DNA of 64,000 nt from the NCBI RefSeq assembly GCF_902170305.1, contig NZ_CABHWW010000039.1, positions 1-64,000 on the forward strand, read 5' to 3'. The notes under the pieces were generated by a model. It saw nothing but the letters and a program-made list of their open reading frames with translations, was not told where the DNA came from and ran no database searches. Every line of letters starts with the position of its first letter. Position 1 is the stretch's first letter. Shown here piece after piece: positions 34,614-45,054 of the stretch. The DNA comes from Yersinia alsatica (GTDB lineage Bacteria; Pseudomonadota; Gammaproteobacteria; Enterobacterales; Enterobacteriaceae). The position numbers and the translations under genes are program-made.

Positions 34614-35612
34614 ATGATCGACGCCCGCCTTCCTCTGACCGACATTCATCGCCACCTTGATGGCAATATCCGTGCGCAAACTATTTTGGACCTGGGTCGT
34701 CAGTTCAATTTATCATTACCGGCCAATGAGTTAGATGCCCTGCGTCCGCATGTACAAATCACTAAAACTGAACCTGATTTAGTCAGTTTCCTGCAAAAAC
34801 TGGATTGGGGCGTGGCGGTGTTAGGCTCACTGGATGCTTGTCGTCGCGTGGCTTACGAAAACGTCGAAGATGCGGCAAACGCGGGTTTGCATTATGCCGA
34901 GTTACGCTTTTCTCCTTTCTACATGGCCATGAAACACCAGTTACCGGTGGCCGGGGTTGTTGAGGCGGTGATTGACGGTATCAAGTCCGGCTGCCGTGAT
35001 TTTGCTATTGATATTCGCCTTATCGGCATTCTCAGCCGCACCTTTGGTGAGCAGGCCTGCTTGCAGGAGCTGGATGGCTTACTGGCCCATCGCGATAGCA
35101 TCACGGCACTGGATCTGGCCGGTGACGAGCTGGGTTTCCCCGGCGGCCTGTTCCGCAGCCACTTCAATCGCGCGCGTGATGCGGGCTTGCGTATCACCGT
35201 CCATGCCGGCGAAGCGGCTGGCCCAGAGAGCATTTGGCAAGCTATCCGTGAGTTAGGGGCTGAACGTATTGGTCATGGTGTTAAAGCGGTAGACGATATT
35301 AAGCTGATGGATTATTTGGCTGAGCATAAGATTGGGATTGAATCCTGTCTGACCTCCAATATCCAAACCAGCACGGTCGCCTCTTTGGCAACCCACCCTT
35401 TAGCCACCTTCCTGCGTCATGGCGTGATGGCTTCCATTAATACTGATGACCCTGCGGTTCAGGGGATTGAAATTGCCCATGAGTATCATGTTGCCGCACC
35501 TGCCGCAGGTCTGACAGCGCAAGAAATTCGCCAGGCACAAGAAAATGGCCTGACCATGGCCTTTATCAGCGAGCAAGAAAAACAGGCGCTGCGTGACAAA
35601 ATTCGCGCTTAA
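34614..35612 (+). CDS. add: Adenosine deaminase
   Basis: A 332-residue zinc hydrolase that converts adenosine and deoxyadenosine to inosine forms in purine salvage. The metal and catalytic motifs are DIHRHLDGN (two His ligands), [13 protein letters not shown] (His, Glu), [22 protein letters not shown] and [10 protein letters not shown] (Asp pair). It matches E. coli Add throughout. The ATG at 34614 gives the family start [17 protein letters not shown]; a GTG at 34605 is also in frame. As in E. coli it follows the mal genes, but here with the GntR-ManD-PTS block between. Confidence 0.97.
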   Translation: MIDARLPLTDIHRHLDGNIRAQTILDLGRQFNLSLPANELDALRPHVQITKTEPDLVSFLQKLDWGVAVLGSLDACRRVAYENVEDAANAGLHYAELRFSPFYMAMKHQLPVAGVVEAVIDGIKSGCRDFAIDIRLIGILSRTFGEQACLQELDGLLAHRDSITALDLAGDELGFPGGLFRSHFNRARDAGLRITVHAGEAAGPESIWQAIRELGAERIGHGVKAVDDIKLMDYLAEHKIGIESCLTSNIQTSTVASLATHPLATFLRHGVMASINTDDPAVQGIEIAHEYHVAAPAAGLTAQEIRQAQENGLTMAFISEQEKQALRDKIRA

Positions 35613-35649
35613 AGCCGTTCGTGGCTCTGCCGCCGAGATAATGACATAA

Positions 35650-35690
35650 AAAACGCCCGTATTTCATTGAAGTACGGGCGTTTTATTTTT
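35650..35690. terminator. Strong bidirectional terminator between add and the YfeH-type gene
   Basis: The 12-base arms AAAACGCCCGTA (35650-35661) and TACGGGCGTTTT (35673-35684) are perfect, followed by ATTTTTG on the plus strand and A-rich flanks that give a T tract on the minus strand. The two genes are convergent. Confidence 0.93.
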
Positions 35691-35711
35691 GATATTAGCT
35701 ATGCTGATAAA

Positions 35712-36746
35712 TTACTTGGTTTCTACGCCATCAGCAGAAACCGACGCGATAGCCACTGCCTCTTTATCCGCCTTTTCTTTAGCGATCCTTTTAGCATAAC
35801 GCTGCGCCAATACTGCACAGACCATCAATTGAACTTGATGGAATATCATCAGCGGTAAGACCATAACCCCCACCACGGCGGCAGGAAACAGCACGTTAGC
35901 CATTGGAATACCATTCGCCAGACTTTTCTTCGAGCCACAGAACACGATGGTAATCTCATCGGCGGTGTTGAAACCGAGCCAGCGCGCCGCGTAGGTATTG
36001 ACGACCAACACAATGGTCAGCAACACCATTGAACACACCAATATGGCTAACAGTGACCAGCCGTCGATTTGATGCCAAATTCCCTGCACCACCGCCTCGC
36101 TGAAGGCCACATATACCACCAGTAGAATTGATGACCGGTCAGTGATATTGACTAACTTTTTATGGCGCTCGACCCACTTGGCAATCAGTGGACGTGATAA
36201 ATGGCCCACAATAAATGGCACCATCAATTGCATGACGATAGAACCAATAGCATGCAAGGTATCAGTATCGCCGCCCTGGGTTTGCATTAACATGCCCACC
36301 AGAATCGGTGACAAGAAGACCCCAAGAATACTGGAGGCCGAGGCGCTACATATTGCCGCCGCCACATTGCCCCCCGCCACCGAGGTATAGGCAATGGCGG
36401 ATTGGACTGTCGCGGGCAGCGCGCACAAATAGAGAAAACCCAGATATAACGTAGGCGTTAAAACACCGGGCACCAGCACATTCATGCCCAACCCCAGCAG
36501 CGGGAATAAAGCAAAGGTACTGAGGAACACCACCAGATGCAGCTTCCAGTGCCCCATACCGGAGACTATCGCCGCACGCGAAAGTTTGGCTCCATGCATA
36601 AAGAATAATAAGGCGATGGCTGCCGTCGTCAGGTGTTCAAACCACACTTTAACTTCCCCTTCACAAGGGAAAATCGAGGCAATGATGACCACCAAAATTA
36701 GGACTAATAAAAACTTATCTATTTTTAAACGCTGTAACCAAGACAT
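35712..36746 (-). CDS. Bile acid:sodium symporter-like transporter (YfeH family)
   Basis: A 344-residue polytopic protein with about ten hydrophobic helices. It fits the SBF-like group (YfeH/Rch1) through LLFFMHGAKLSRAAI, CALPATVQSAIAYTSVAGGNVAAAICSASASSILG, and TIVFCGSKKSLANGIPMANVLFP. The group is related to ASBT transporters; members affect calcium or organic-anion transport, but a substrate cannot be named here. It is a single gene, absent from this position in E. coli. Confidence 0.85.
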   Translation of the reverse strand: MSWLQRLKIDKFLLVLILVVIIASIFPCEGEVKVWFEHLTTAAIALLFFMHGAKLSRAAIVSGMGHWKLHLVVFLSTFALFPLLGLGMNVLVPGVLTPTLYLGFLYLCALPATVQSAIAYTSVAGGNVAAAICSASASSILGVFLSPILVGMLMQTQGGDTDTLHAIGSIVMQLMVPFIVGHLSRPLIAKWVERHKKLVNITDRSSILLVVYVAFSEAVVQGIWHQIDGWSLLAILVCSMVLLTIVLVVNTYAARWLGFNTADEITIVFCGSKKSLANGIPMANVLFPAAVVGVMVLPLMIFHQVQLMVCAVLAQRYAKRIAKEKADKEAVAIASVSADGVETK

Positions 36747-36831
36747 GCCACTGTAATCCTTCTCCCCAGTGAACTTGACGCCACAAAGTGATTAGCGGCC
36801 TCGCTGCGACATCAAGTTCTTTAGGATATCT

Positions 36832-36868
36832 TTTAAATAAAAAACTGAGTGTCTGATAACACTCAGTT
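36832..36868 (-). terminator. Rho-independent terminator after ydgJ
   Basis: Ten-base arms AACTGAGTGT (36843-36852) and ACACTCAGTT (36859-36868) lie 13 bases beyond the ydgJ stop. On the minus strand the stem is followed by TTTTATTT. Confidence 0.92.
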
Positions 36869-36880
36869 CAGTGTGGCAAC

Positions 36881-37930
36881 TCAGTTTGCAGATGAAACCG
36901 GCAGCGCTTTTTTCTGTTGATCAGAGGCGATACCCAGCTCAATCAATTCCATCACTTTAATCGCTTCAGATGCTGGCACCGGATTGGCGGCAATACCTAA
37001 AATAGCATCGCGAATACCTGCGTAATAAGCAGGATAATTACCCGGTAATGTCAGTAACGGTTGCTCTGCCAGAACACCATCATGTGACAGTGTCACTATG
37101 CCATCGCGCATATCATAGCCCCAGTCAGCCTGAGGTAGACGCTCACCCGCCTTCAGCCTATCTTCCTGAGGGTCCAAGCCAAATTTAATATAGCTGCCTT
37201 GCATACCATGGACGATATAGCGCGCAGTTTCTGCCGCTGCCAATACCGTGCCGTGCAGCACCACGCGCTGCCCCGGATAGCTAAGAATGGCATGGAAATA
37301 ATCAACCGACTGCGCACCTGGGCGCAACATCCCCAGATCCACATTCAAGGTTTCAGGTAAGCCAAACAGTTGCAGCGCCTGATCCAGCAGATGCGGCCCC
37401 AAATCGTACCAAATGCCACTGCCCGCACCGGCTTGTTCACGCCAGCGTTGGCGGATCTCCGGGCGATAGCGGTCAAAATGAGATTCAAAATAGACCACTT
37501 TCCCCAGCGCACCTTCTGCCAGCAAGGTTTTGAGGGTGAGAAAATCGCTATCCCAACGACGGTTGTGGAACACCGATAGCAATAAACCGGCGTCATCTGC
37601 TTGTTTTTTCAGCTCATTAGCTTGTGACAGTGTCACGGTAAACGGCTTATCGACCACCACATTTTTACCCGCTTCTAATGCTCTTTGCGCCAGCGGGAAA
37701 TGGGTATCATTGGGGGTTGGAATAACGATGAGGTCGATGGCAGGATCATCAAATAGTGCTTGTGGGTCAGCAACGACAGTCATTGATGGCCAGTCGGCAT
37801 GAACTTTACTGGCATCACTGCTGGAAACGCCTGCCAGTTCCAGTCCCGGCGTCCCCATAATCAGCGGTGCATGGAACGTTTTACTGGCGTAGCCATAGCC
37901 CAGTAAACCTACTTTTATCTTGTCGGCCAT
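36881..37930 (-). CDS. ydgJ: YdgJ, Gfo/Idh/MocA-family oxidoreductase
   Basis: A 349-residue NAD(P)-dependent oxidoreductase. The Rossmann motif GLLGYGYASKTFHAPLI is at residues 8-24, the family DKP motif appears as VVDKPFTVT, and the C-terminal domain includes SGIWYDLGPHLLDQALQLFGLP. The sequence parallels E. coli YdgJ almost throughout. The physiological substrate is unknown; relatives oxidise inositols or sugars. E. coli ydgJ follows add directly, and the YfeH-type gene separates them here. Confidence 0.93.
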   Translation of the reverse strand: MADKIKVGLLGYGYASKTFHAPLIMGTPGLELAGVSSSDASKVHADWPSMTVVADPQALFDDPAIDLIVIPTPNDTHFPLAQRALEAGKNVVVDKPFTVTLSQANELKKQADDAGLLLSVFHNRRWDSDFLTLKTLLAEGALGKVVYFESHFDRYRPEIRQRWREQAGAGSGIWYDLGPHLLDQALQLFGLPETLNVDLGMLRPGAQSVDYFHAILSYPGQRVVLHGTVLAAAETARYIVHGMQGSYIKFGLDPQEDRLKAGERLPQADWGYDMRDGIVTLSHDGVLAEQPLLTLPGNYPAYYAGIRDAILGIAANPVPASEAIKVMELIELGIASDQQKKALPVSSAN

Positions 37931-38044
37931 TTTGTTTCCCCTTGCCCGGAATATTCGTCATCTTTACACTTCAAGTGGATCGATTTGACACCATGATGAA
38001 TCCCGCGACAAGAGGTAATTTTAGACTTAACATTTCTGGCGGGA

Positions 38045-38977
38045 TTAAATCCGCACCATCGCCTCCGAATTATCGCGCCATTCTGGCTGGCGCAAACTGC
38101 GTTGCGGGTAGTTGGTTTCAATACTGCGCCGCCTGAAATCACTGGGGCTGACCCCAACACGCTTGCGGAAAACACGCGAGAAATAGAGCTGGTCATCATA
38201 GCCCACCACCCGGCCAATAGTGGCTATCGGCTCTTGGGTGGTTTGCAGCAATAATTTAGCCCGAATAACACGTTGGTCTTCGCGCCAGCGCAGGATATTG
38301 ATCCCCACTTGCTCGCGAAATAGGTGCGCTAACCGTGACGGCGACAGGCATACATGGCGGGCAACCTCATCAATGCGCAGTTCACCGGCCAGATTGCCGG
38401 TAATAAACTGGCAGGCTTCGATAACTCGCGGGTCCATAATACGTTGCGGGCTAAGAGGATCTTCTTCCATGGCACGCAGCAGCAGCCGCTCCAGTAAGTT
38501 CATCCCCAACTCTTCACCAAAACGGCGGCCCGACTTTTGTGTCTGCTCAATATTGGCGAACAGGCGGTCAAACTCCAGCAGCAAGTTATTATTAGGTAAA
38601 GATAAGCGCCCAACTTCGTGGGTTTTGCTGTGCCACTCTAACCAGTCGGCCCAGTAGGCCCGTGGTCGGAAATAGACCCAACGATGATACCAGCAGTCAC
38701 TGTTCGGTGAGCGGCCATAGTAGTGCGATGCTTTCGGCGGGAATAACAGCAAGTCACCGGGATTACTGTAAAACGTATTTTCACCGTCAAAAATCTTACC
38801 CTGACCTTTAATCGTCAGATTTAGAATATAGCCCTTCATGCCACCCGGCCGGTCGATAAAGAAATCGAGTGGTCCATCTGCCAGAATCGGGGTTAATCCC
38901 GCGACCAGATAGGCGTTAAAGGTGTAGCCTGGCAGTAAGGGATTGGGTTGCGGTTCCTGAACCATTCGATGATACAT
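38045..38977 (-). CDS. araC: AraC, L-arabinose-responsive transcriptional regulator
   Basis: A 310-residue regulator. The N-terminal arm and cupin dimerisation/arabinose-binding domain span residues ~1-170 ([48 protein letters not shown], then [16 protein letters not shown]). The C-terminal two-helix-turn-helix domain spans ~185-290 ([18 protein letters not shown] and [24 protein letters not shown]). It is clearly orthologous to E. coli AraC. The ATG at 38977 follows GGAGG. Unlike E. coli, araC is not divergent from araBA; it lies downstream of araH on the same strand, so the classical araO2 loop within its leader cannot serve araB here. Confidence 0.95.
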   Translation of the reverse strand: MYHRMVQEPQPNPLLPGYTFNAYLVAGLTPILADGPLDFFIDRPGGMKGYILNLTIKGQGKIFDGENTFYSNPGDLLLFPPKASHYYGRSPNSDCWYHRWVYFRPRAYWADWLEWHSKTHEVGRLSLPNNNLLLEFDRLFANIEQTQKSGRRFGEELGMNLLERLLLRAMEEDPLSPQRIMDPRVIEACQFITGNLAGELRIDEVARHVCLSPSRLAHLFREQVGINILRWREDQRVIRAKLLLQTTQEPIATIGRVVGYDDQLYFSRVFRKRVGVSPSDFRRRSIETNYPQRSLRQPEWRDNSEAMVRI

Positions 38978-39035
38978 TTAGCCTCCCTGGAGTCTTTGTC
39001 TGTTATGTATTCAAATTCGCATGCTTATTTCAGTT

Positions 39036-39063
39036 TATCGGGCAGATTTCGCGCTGCCCGATA
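39036..39063 (-). terminator. Hairpin between araH and araC
   Basis: Perfect ten-base arms TATCGGGCAG (39036-39045) and CTGCCCGATA (39054-39063) lie about 60 bases past the araH stop. The T tract on the minus strand is poor (AAACTG), so read-through into araC is possible. Confidence 0.65.
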
Positions 39064-39122
39064 GTGATGACAGAATTGTGAGCCAGATAGGCTTTTTATG
39101 GACTTTTCTGCCACTTGCGTGT

Positions 39123-40151
39123 TTATACCGTCCGTTTAGCCAGCTGTTTGTAGCGGTCGAAGATAACCGCCGCCAGTAGGATCAAGCCACGTACCACGTA
39201 TTGAGAGAATGGCGAAATATTCAGCAGGTTCATGGCATTTTCAACTGTCCCCAGAATCAAGATCCCGGCAATAACATAGGAAATTTTGCCAATCCCGCCT
39301 TTGAGTGAAACGCCACCCAACACACAAGCAGAGATAACAATCAGCTCGTAACCAATGGAGGTCATGGGCTGACCACTGGTCATGCGCGAAGCCAGAATAA
39401 TCCCCGCGGCGGCAGAAACCAGGCCAGATAATACGAAGATGATAATTTTGGTGCGCACCACCGGCACCCCAGCCAGGCGGGCGGCATCTTCATTCCCACC
39501 GATAGCCAGTGTATTGCGACCAAAAGTAGTTTTATTCAATAAGAAGCCGAACAAGGCCAGACAAGCAATGGTTATCCAGATCGGTGCCGGTAAGCCGAAC
39601 CAGTTGGTATAACCGAGGGCAAAGAAGCGTTCATCTTCGATACCCACCGCTTTACCATCAGAAATGATATACGCCAGACCACGGACAATCTGCATGGTTG
39701 CCAAGGTGGTAATCAGGGCGTTAATTTTCAGCCGGGCAATAACAAAGCCATTAATTAAGCCACACAGCGCCCCCAGCAGCAAACCCGCGCCAACCCCAAT
39801 CCACAGGCTTTCAGTCATATTAATCACCACCGCCGTGGTGACACCCGCGCAAGCAATAACCGAGGCTACCGATAAGTCAAAATCACCGGATGCCAGACAA
39901 AACAGCATGCCGCACGCCACCATGCCCGACATCGAAATGGCCAGCCCCAGCCCTTTCATATTGATAAATGAGCCAAAGTTCGGCACAAAAATGACACAGC
40001 CGATAAAGACCACCGCAAACACCACCAGCATGCCGTAGCTGTCCCAAATGCGGGATAACCCTAGCCCCCCTTTAGCGGGAGCCTCTTGCGGTGGCGGCGA
40101 CTGAGGTGAGGTCGGGGTCTTCTTATCTGAATTCAAAGTAACGCTGGACAT
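39123..40151 (-). CDS. araH: AraH, L-arabinose ABC transporter permease
   Basis: A 342-residue inner-membrane permease with about ten hydrophobic segments, matching E. coli AraH (NMKGLGLAISMSGMVACGMLFCLASGDFDLSVASVIACAGVTTAVV and GKISYVIAGILILGTVENAMNLLNISPFSQYVVRG). It forms the channel for arabinose with ATPase AraG and binding protein AraF. The ATG at 40151 has GAAGGAG six bases upstream; the open frame to 40166 is not needed. It follows araG with a 17-base gap, the last transporter gene of araFGH. Confidence 0.96.
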   Translation of the reverse strand: MSSVTLNSDKKTPTSPQSPPPQEAPAKGGLGLSRIWDSYGMLVVFAVVFIGCVIFVPNFGSFINMKGLGLAISMSGMVACGMLFCLASGDFDLSVASVIACAGVTTAVVINMTESLWIGVGAGLLLGALCGLINGFVIARLKINALITTLATMQIVRGLAYIISDGKAVGIEDERFFALGYTNWFGLPAPIWITIACLALFGFLLNKTTFGRNTLAIGGNEDAARLAGVPVVRTKIIIFVLSGLVSAAAGIILASRMTSGQPMTSIGYELIVISACVLGGVSLKGGIGKISYVIAGILILGTVENAMNLLNISPFSQYVVRGLILLAAVIFDRYKQLAKRTV

Positions 40152-40168
40152 AGTTAACTCCTTCACAA

Positions 40169-41740
40169 TCAGGCAACCGCAGGCGCGGCATTAGTAGCAA
40201 TATTCGGGGCACGCAGCATCGCCAGACTTAGCGCCTGCTCTTCAGTGGCATGACCGTGATCTAATTCACCGGAAATAGCCCCTTCACGCATCACCACAAT
40301 CCTATCCGCCAGCCCAAGAACTTCGGGCAAATCGCTGGAGGCGAACAGCACGGCAATGCCCTGTTTCGCCAAGGCATAAATCACGTTATAGATTTCATGC
40401 TTAGCGCCGACGTCAATACCGCGCGTCGGCTCATCCAGCAGGATCACTTTCATATCCTCGGATAACCAGCGGCCTAAAATGGCTTTCTGCTGATTACCGC
40501 CAGATAAATTCATAATCAACTGCTGGGGGCCAGGCGTTTTGATATTCAATGACTGAATGCGTAATGCTGCATTTTCCTGCTCCCAGCGATTATTAATCAG
40601 GCAGCCCGCCGTCAGTGTCTTGCGCCGGGCGCTGATATTGATGTTGTCCTGCACCGAATGCACCGGAATGATGCCGTCTGCTTTACGATCCTCAGGACAC
40701 AGCATGATCCCGGCAGTGATAGCATCAATGGGTGAGCGAATAGCCAGTGTTTTTCCATCCAACAAGACCTGCCCACTGGTCAGTTTGGTGCCGCCAAATA
40801 GCCCTTTCAGTAATTCACTGCGCCCAGCGCCGACCAAACCAAACAAGCCGACAATCTCGCCTTGATGCACCGTCAGACTGATCGGTGATTTCACACCAAT
40901 GGCTTTCACCTCTTGCAGCGTGAGACGTTCAGGGCCGATCTCCCGTGGCTGATAGCCATAAATATCCCCCAGATTGCGCCCCACCATGGCTTGCACCAGC
41001 GAGTCATTATTGACCTGCTCCATATCAGCAAAGGTGCGCACATAGCGGCCATCTTTAAACACGGTAATGGCATCACTCAGTGCAAAAATTTCTTCCATAC
41101 GGTGGGAGACATACAAAATAACCCGCCCTTCGGCGCGCAGTTCGCGGATGACCCGGAACAGTTGTTCGATTTCTCTGGCGGAGAGCGAGCTGGTGGGCTC
41201 ATCAAAGGCAATGATTTTGGCATTGCGGGCCAACGCTTTGGCAATTTCCACCATCTGCCATTGGCCGATGGAGAGGTATTTCAGTGGCGTGTCGGGATCA
41301 ATATCCAGCCCTAAATGTGCGAGCTGCAAACTGGACTCATAGCGCAGTAATTTGCGGTCAACCATGCCCATCTTGGTAGGCAATTGGCCTAAATAGATAT
41401 TTTCTGCCACGGTCATTTCTGGAACCAAATGTAGCTCCTGATAAATGATCGCTACTCCGGCGTCGAGCGCCTCGGTGGTATTGGTAAAATTAACCACTTG
41501 GCCTTTAATGTGGATTTCGCCCTGCGTCGGCTGATAATTACCACTGAGAATCTTCAACAGAGTGGATTTTCCTGCACCATTCTCCCCCATCAGGGCGTGG
41601 ATTTGACCGGCCTGACAGGTAAAACTGATATCATCCAGCGCTTGAACACCGGGGAAACTTTTGCCGATGCCACAAAAAGCCAGATAAGGTGACTGCTCGG
41701 CTTCCAGCTCGGCTTGTAACGCAGAATGGAGTGCTGACAT
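40169..41740 (-). CDS. araG: AraG, L-arabinose ABC transporter ATPase
   Basis: A 523-residue double ATPase. The first half has Walker [10 protein letters not shown], signature LSIGQWQ and Walker [11 protein letters not shown]. The second half has a degenerate Walker A (GLVGAGRSE), signature LSGGNQQ and [12 protein letters not shown]. This asymmetry is normal for CUT2 sugar importers. It powers AraFGH. The ATG at 41740 follows AAGGAAG; the frame to 41785 is spurious. The N-terminus is about 19 residues longer than in E. coli AraG. Confidence 0.96.
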   Translation of the reverse strand: MSALHSALQAELEAEQSPYLAFCGIGKSFPGVQALDDISFTCQAGQIHALMGENGAGKSTLLKILSGNYQPTQGEIHIKGQVVNFTNTTEALDAGVAIIYQELHLVPEMTVAENIYLGQLPTKMGMVDRKLLRYESSLQLAHLGLDIDPDTPLKYLSIGQWQMVEIAKALARNAKIIAFDEPTSSLSAREIEQLFRVIRELRAEGRVILYVSHRMEEIFALSDAITVFKDGRYVRTFADMEQVNNDSLVQAMVGRNLGDIYGYQPREIGPERLTLQEVKAIGVKSPISLTVHQGEIVGLFGLVGAGRSELLKGLFGGTKLTSGQVLLDGKTLAIRSPIDAITAGIMLCPEDRKADGIIPVHSVQDNINISARRKTLTAGCLINNRWEQENAALRIQSLNIKTPGPQQLIMNLSGGNQQKAILGRWLSEDMKVILLDEPTRGIDVGAKHEIYNVIYALAKQGIAVLFASSDLPEVLGLADRIVVMREGAISGELDHGHATEEQALSLAMLRAPNIATNAAPAVA

Positions 41741-41811
41741 GATGGCTTCCTTATAAAGTTTGGGTTGCACTGCACCACGTAACACGATGATAAATAACTG
41801 TGTGGTGAGGT

Positions 41812-41831
41812 GGGCAAGCCGTAGCCTGCCC
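41812..41831 (-). repeat. Hairpin between araF and araG
   Basis: The arms GGGCA (41812-41816) and TGCCC (41827-41831), with further partial pairing, sit in the 132-base gap between araF and araG. E. coli has an intercistronic hairpin at this point that keeps araF mRNA abundant over araGH; the same role is likely here. Confidence 0.5.
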
Positions 41832-41872
41832 CCAGTGCGTCAGAGCCTGTATCTCCATAAGATATGGCAGGA

Positions 41873-42856
41873 TTACATCAAGCCTTTTTTCTCTAATTCG
41901 ACTTTGAAATTATCCCGCGTGATCAGCACCACATCCGTAACTTCAGTAAATTTGGCCGGTTCAACATCTTTGGTGACCCAGTCATGCAGCATCTGAATAC
42001 TCTTGTAGCCGTGAATATCCGGGCTTGGTAACAGAGAACCATAGAAGCCGGTAGCCTGGCCTTTCGACAGCTCACTCACCGCATCCACGCCATTAATACC
42101 AATCCCAATCACATTCGGTGCCTTGAAGCCTTGGCCTTCAGTGGCCCGCACGCCGCCCAAGACGGTGTTGTCGTTCATCCCAACAATCAGCCAGTTTTTC
42201 ACTTCAGGGTGCTGTACCAGCATGGAGTTGGCGGCATCAAATGCCCCCGGAATATCATTGGATTTGGTCGGCACTTTATAGATTTGTTTCTCTGGGAAGC
42301 CCGCCGCTTTCAGCGCGTCCATTGAGCCACTGGTACGACGACGGGCAGTATCCAGCTCGTCAGAAGTGATCGCCATAACCGCGGTTTCTGCTGGCTGCCA
42401 GCCGCGTTTATTCATCTCTTTCCACAGCTCCTGCCCTTGGCGCTCACCAATTTTGGTCGCCGCCATCATTACCAATGGCACGCTGTCCATCGGTTTGCCT
42501 TTGGCATTGACGAATTGGTCGTCAACAGCGATCACTTTCAGGTTATAACTGCGCGCCTTCGCCTCGATGGCCGGCCCCAGTTTCGGATCAGGGGTACAAA
42601 TAACAAAACCTTTCGCGCCACTGGCTGCCAGACTATCAATGGCATTTAGCGTTTTTTCACCATCGGGCACGGCAATTTTTATCACTTCGAAACCTAAATC
42701 TTTGCCAGCTTTATCGGCGAACTTCCATTCGGTCTGGAACCAGGGCTCTTCAGGCTGTTTGACCAGAAAGCCGAGTTTCATGCTTTCTGCTATAGCTGAA
42801 TGTGACATAACTGCCGCTAACCCAACCACTGCCAGCGCCTTAGTTAATTTATGCAT
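41873..42856 (-). CDS. araF: AraF, periplasmic L-arabinose-binding protein
   Basis: A 327-residue periplasmic binding protein. The signal peptide is residues 1-23 (ALAVVGLAAVMSHSAIAE). The mature protein starts MKLGFLVKQPEEPWFQTEWKFAD, as in E. coli AraF, and carries NAIDSLAASGAKGFVICTPDPKLG, VAVDDQF-like and GMNDNTVLGGVRATEGQGF segments that line the sugar site. It delivers arabinose to AraGH. First gene of araFGH, divergent from araB, with AraC and CRP sites in the shared 414-base region. Confidence 0.97.
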   Translation of the reverse strand: MHKLTKALAVVGLAAVMSHSAIAESMKLGFLVKQPEEPWFQTEWKFADKAGKDLGFEVIKIAVPDGEKTLNAIDSLAASGAKGFVICTPDPKLGPAIEAKARSYNLKVIAVDDQFVNAKGKPMDSVPLVMMAATKIGERQGQELWKEMNKRGWQPAETAVMAITSDELDTARRRTSGSMDALKAAGFPEKQIYKVPTKSNDIPGAFDAANSMLVQHPEVKNWLIVGMNDNTVLGGVRATEGQGFKAPNVIGIGINGVDAVSELSKGQATGFYGSLLPSPDIHGYKSIQMLHDWVTKDVEPAKFTEVTDVVLITRDNFKVELEKKGLM

Positions 42857-43055
42857 AGTGTTCTCCGGACTGTTTTTGTAGGAAGAGATGTTTTTTGTTT
42901 ATTAAATCGTCAACCACACCAATCAACCGATTTTTTGTGGAAACGTTATCAATAGTATTTTTCAGCTTCAGTGCGGCTGTATGCTTTATTAAAAGCCACT
43001 TAACCTCACCACACCCGGTAAGACGGTGATAGTTTTAGCGTTAATTCCCCTTCAG

Positions 43056-43077
43056 AATGTAGAGCGCTATCACATCC
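43056..43077 (+). promoter_or_regulatory. CRP site of the araB promoter
   Basis: AATGTAGAGCGCTATCACAT matches the CRP palindrome (TGTGA-N6-TCACA) with one changed half-site base. Its centre is about 27 bases upstream of the centre of the AraC site, close to the E. coli spacing. Confidence 0.7.
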
Positions 43078-43085
43078 AGGGATTA

Positions 43086-43123
43086 CAGTTTATTTATCCA
43101 TATATTCAGCAAATTTAACCTCT
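43086..43123 (+). promoter_or_regulatory. AraC induction sites araI1 and araI2
   Basis: I1 at 43086-43102 agrees with E. coli araI1 at 13 of 17 positions (shared TTTATCCATA). I2 at 43107-43123 agrees at 9 of 17 (CAGCAAATTTAACCTCT). The four-base gap between them is identical to that in E. coli. The pair lies about 150 bases upstream of the araB ATG. Confidence 0.75.
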
Positions 43124-43270
43124 CTCTAACTTTTGACTGACATCACAAAAACGCTGTAGGAAGCAAGAAAGTACATACTTCCAGCTATTGGCTCCTCACA
43201 TCTTGCGGCCACTCACTCCTATGGTTATTGCCAATGAACTCTTGTTTTCTGTAATCGTTAGGAGCCCCCC

Positions 43271-45010
43271 ATGGCAGGCGACGTTATATCGGCAGGCGGT
43301 CCTTTATCGGAAAACCGCCTTTTATCCCCCCATAGCGCTATCGCACTTGGGTTGGATTTTGGCAGCGATTCCGTCCGGGTATTGGCGGTGGATTGCCAGC
43401 ATGGCACCGAGATCGATACCGAAGTGGTCTATTACCCTCGCTGGCAGCAGGGTCTCTACAGTCAGGCAGCACAAAATCAGTTTCGCCATCATCCCCTCGA
43501 CTATATAGAAGCCATGGAACAGGCGATCCGGCAGGTGGTGAATCGCCTGTCGCCCCAACAGCGCCAGCAGATTGTCGGTATTGGTGTTGATACCACCGGC
43601 TCGACGCCAGCCCCGATTGATGAACAAGGTCAGGTATTGGCGCTGCGTCCGGATTTTGCCGACAACCCCAATGCCATGTTCGTGTTATGGAAAGACCACA
43701 CCGCCATTGAAGAAGCTGAAGAAATCAACCGTTTATGTCGTAGTGGTGAATTTGCTGACTATTCGCGCTACATCGGCGGTGTTTACTCTTCCGAATGGTT
43801 CTGGGCCAAAATTCTGCATGTGACCCGCGCGGATAAAGCAGTGCGTGATGCTGCGGTGTCATGGATTGAACTGTGCGACTGGGTTCCGGCGCTACTCTCA
43901 GGCACCACTGCCCCACAGGATATTCAACGTGGCCGTTGCAGCGCCGGGCATAAAAGCTTGTGGCATCCCTCTTGGGGCGGCTTACCACCACGGGAATTCT
44001 TGGCGGCTCTGGATAGCAGTCTGGTTAACAAGCTTGATTACCCGATGTTTACAGATACCTATACCGCCGAACGTCCGGTGGGGATGATTACAGCTGAATG
44101 GGCCGAGCGTTTGGGATTACCGGCCACGGTGGCTATTTCCGGCGGCGCATTCGACTGCCATATGGGTGCGGTTGGTGCAGGTGCCCAGCCTTATACCTTG
44201 GTCAAAGTTATTGGCACGTCTACTTGTGATATTTTGATTGCAGATGAGAAATTGGTGGGTGACCGGGCCATTGCCGGGATCTGTGGGCAGGTTGAGGGCA
44301 GCGTGGTTCCCGGCTGGATTGGCATGGAAGCGGGTCAATCGGCATTTGGTGATATGTATGCCTGGTTTAGCCGATTATTAAGCTGGCCATTGCAGCAGGC
44401 CGCACTGGCGCAACCCGAATTGCAGCCCCAGCTCAAACAGATTGAATCCACCCTGCTCGCCGCGCTAACCACTGCGTGGGCTAAAAACCCCTCCCTTGAT
44501 CACCTGCCGATAGTCTTGGATTGGTTCAATGGCCGCCGCACCCCGAATGCCAATCAGCGGCTAAAAGGTGTGATTACCGACCTTAATCTGGGAACTGACG
44601 CCCCGACATTATTTGGTGGATTTATCGCGGCCACTGCCTTTGGGGCGCGCGCCATTATGGAATGCTTTGAACAGCAGGATATTCCGGTGGAGAACGTGCT
44701 GGCATTAGGCGGTATTGCGCGGAAATCACCGGTTATCATGCAGGTTTGTGCTGATGTGATGAATCGACCATTACAGATAGTCGCATCAGATCAATGTTGT
44801 GCTCTGGGGGCCGCCATTTTTGCGGCAGTGGCTGCGGGGGTCTTTGCTGATGTCCCGGCGGCACAGCGCCAGATGGCGTGTAAGATTGAACGCACCCTGA
44901 CGCCGAATGCGGCACAAGTCGCACGCTATCAACAGCTTTATCAACGCTATCAACAGTGGTGCATATCGGCAGAGCCACACTACGCGCCGGTCACCGACGC
45001 TAAGCACTGA
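43271..45010 (+). CDS. araB: AraB, L-ribulokinase
   Basis: A 579-residue FGGY-family sugar kinase that phosphorylates L-ribulose to L-ribulose-5-phosphate. The N-terminal phosphate-binding motif is [16 protein letters not shown]. Further hallmarks are [39 protein letters not shown], and the C-terminal [19 protein letters not shown]. It has about 13 extra N-terminal residues relative to E. coli. The ATG at 43271 follows AGGAG with six bases. AraA follows 44 bases later; araD, which normally completes the operon, is absent. Confidence 0.96.
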   Translation: MAGDVISAGGPLSENRLLSPHSAIALGLDFGSDSVRVLAVDCQHGTEIDTEVVYYPRWQQGLYSQAAQNQFRHHPLDYIEAMEQAIRQVVNRLSPQQRQQIVGIGVDTTGSTPAPIDEQGQVLALRPDFADNPNAMFVLWKDHTAIEEAEEINRLCRSGEFADYSRYIGGVYSSEWFWAKILHVTRADKAVRDAAVSWIELCDWVPALLSGTTAPQDIQRGRCSAGHKSLWHPSWGGLPPREFLAALDSSLVNKLDYPMFTDTYTAERPVGMITAEWAERLGLPATVAISGGAFDCHMGAVGAGAQPYTLVKVIGTSTCDILIADEKLVGDRAIAGICGQVEGSVVPGWIGMEAGQSAFGDMYAWFSRLLSWPLQQAALAQPELQPQLKQIESTLLAALTTAWAKNPSLDHLPIVLDWFNGRRTPNANQRLKGVITDLNLGTDAPTLFGGFIAATAFGARAIMECFEQQDIPVENVLALGGIARKSPVIMQVCADVMNRPLQIVASDQCCALGAAIFAAVAAGVFADVPAAQRQMACKIERTLTPNAAQVARYQQLYQRYQQWCISAEPHYAPVTDAKH

Positions 45011-45054
45011 TTGATAACAAAACCTATTTTTCCCCAAAGAAATTGGAGTGCCAG

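Larger units (their letters stand above)
42857..43270. promoter_or_regulatory. Divergent araF-araB control region
   Basis: This 414-base region holds CRP and AraC sites placed as in the E. coli araBAD promoter (annotated separately). A further TAGTATTTTT at 42953-42962 resembles the first ten bases of an AraC half-site and could serve araF. No gene is visible. Confidence 0.7.

Noticed and set aside
34919-35233. 104-codon frame antisense to add
   Set aside because: It is a shadow of the GC-rich add coding sequence without a start site or conserved motif.
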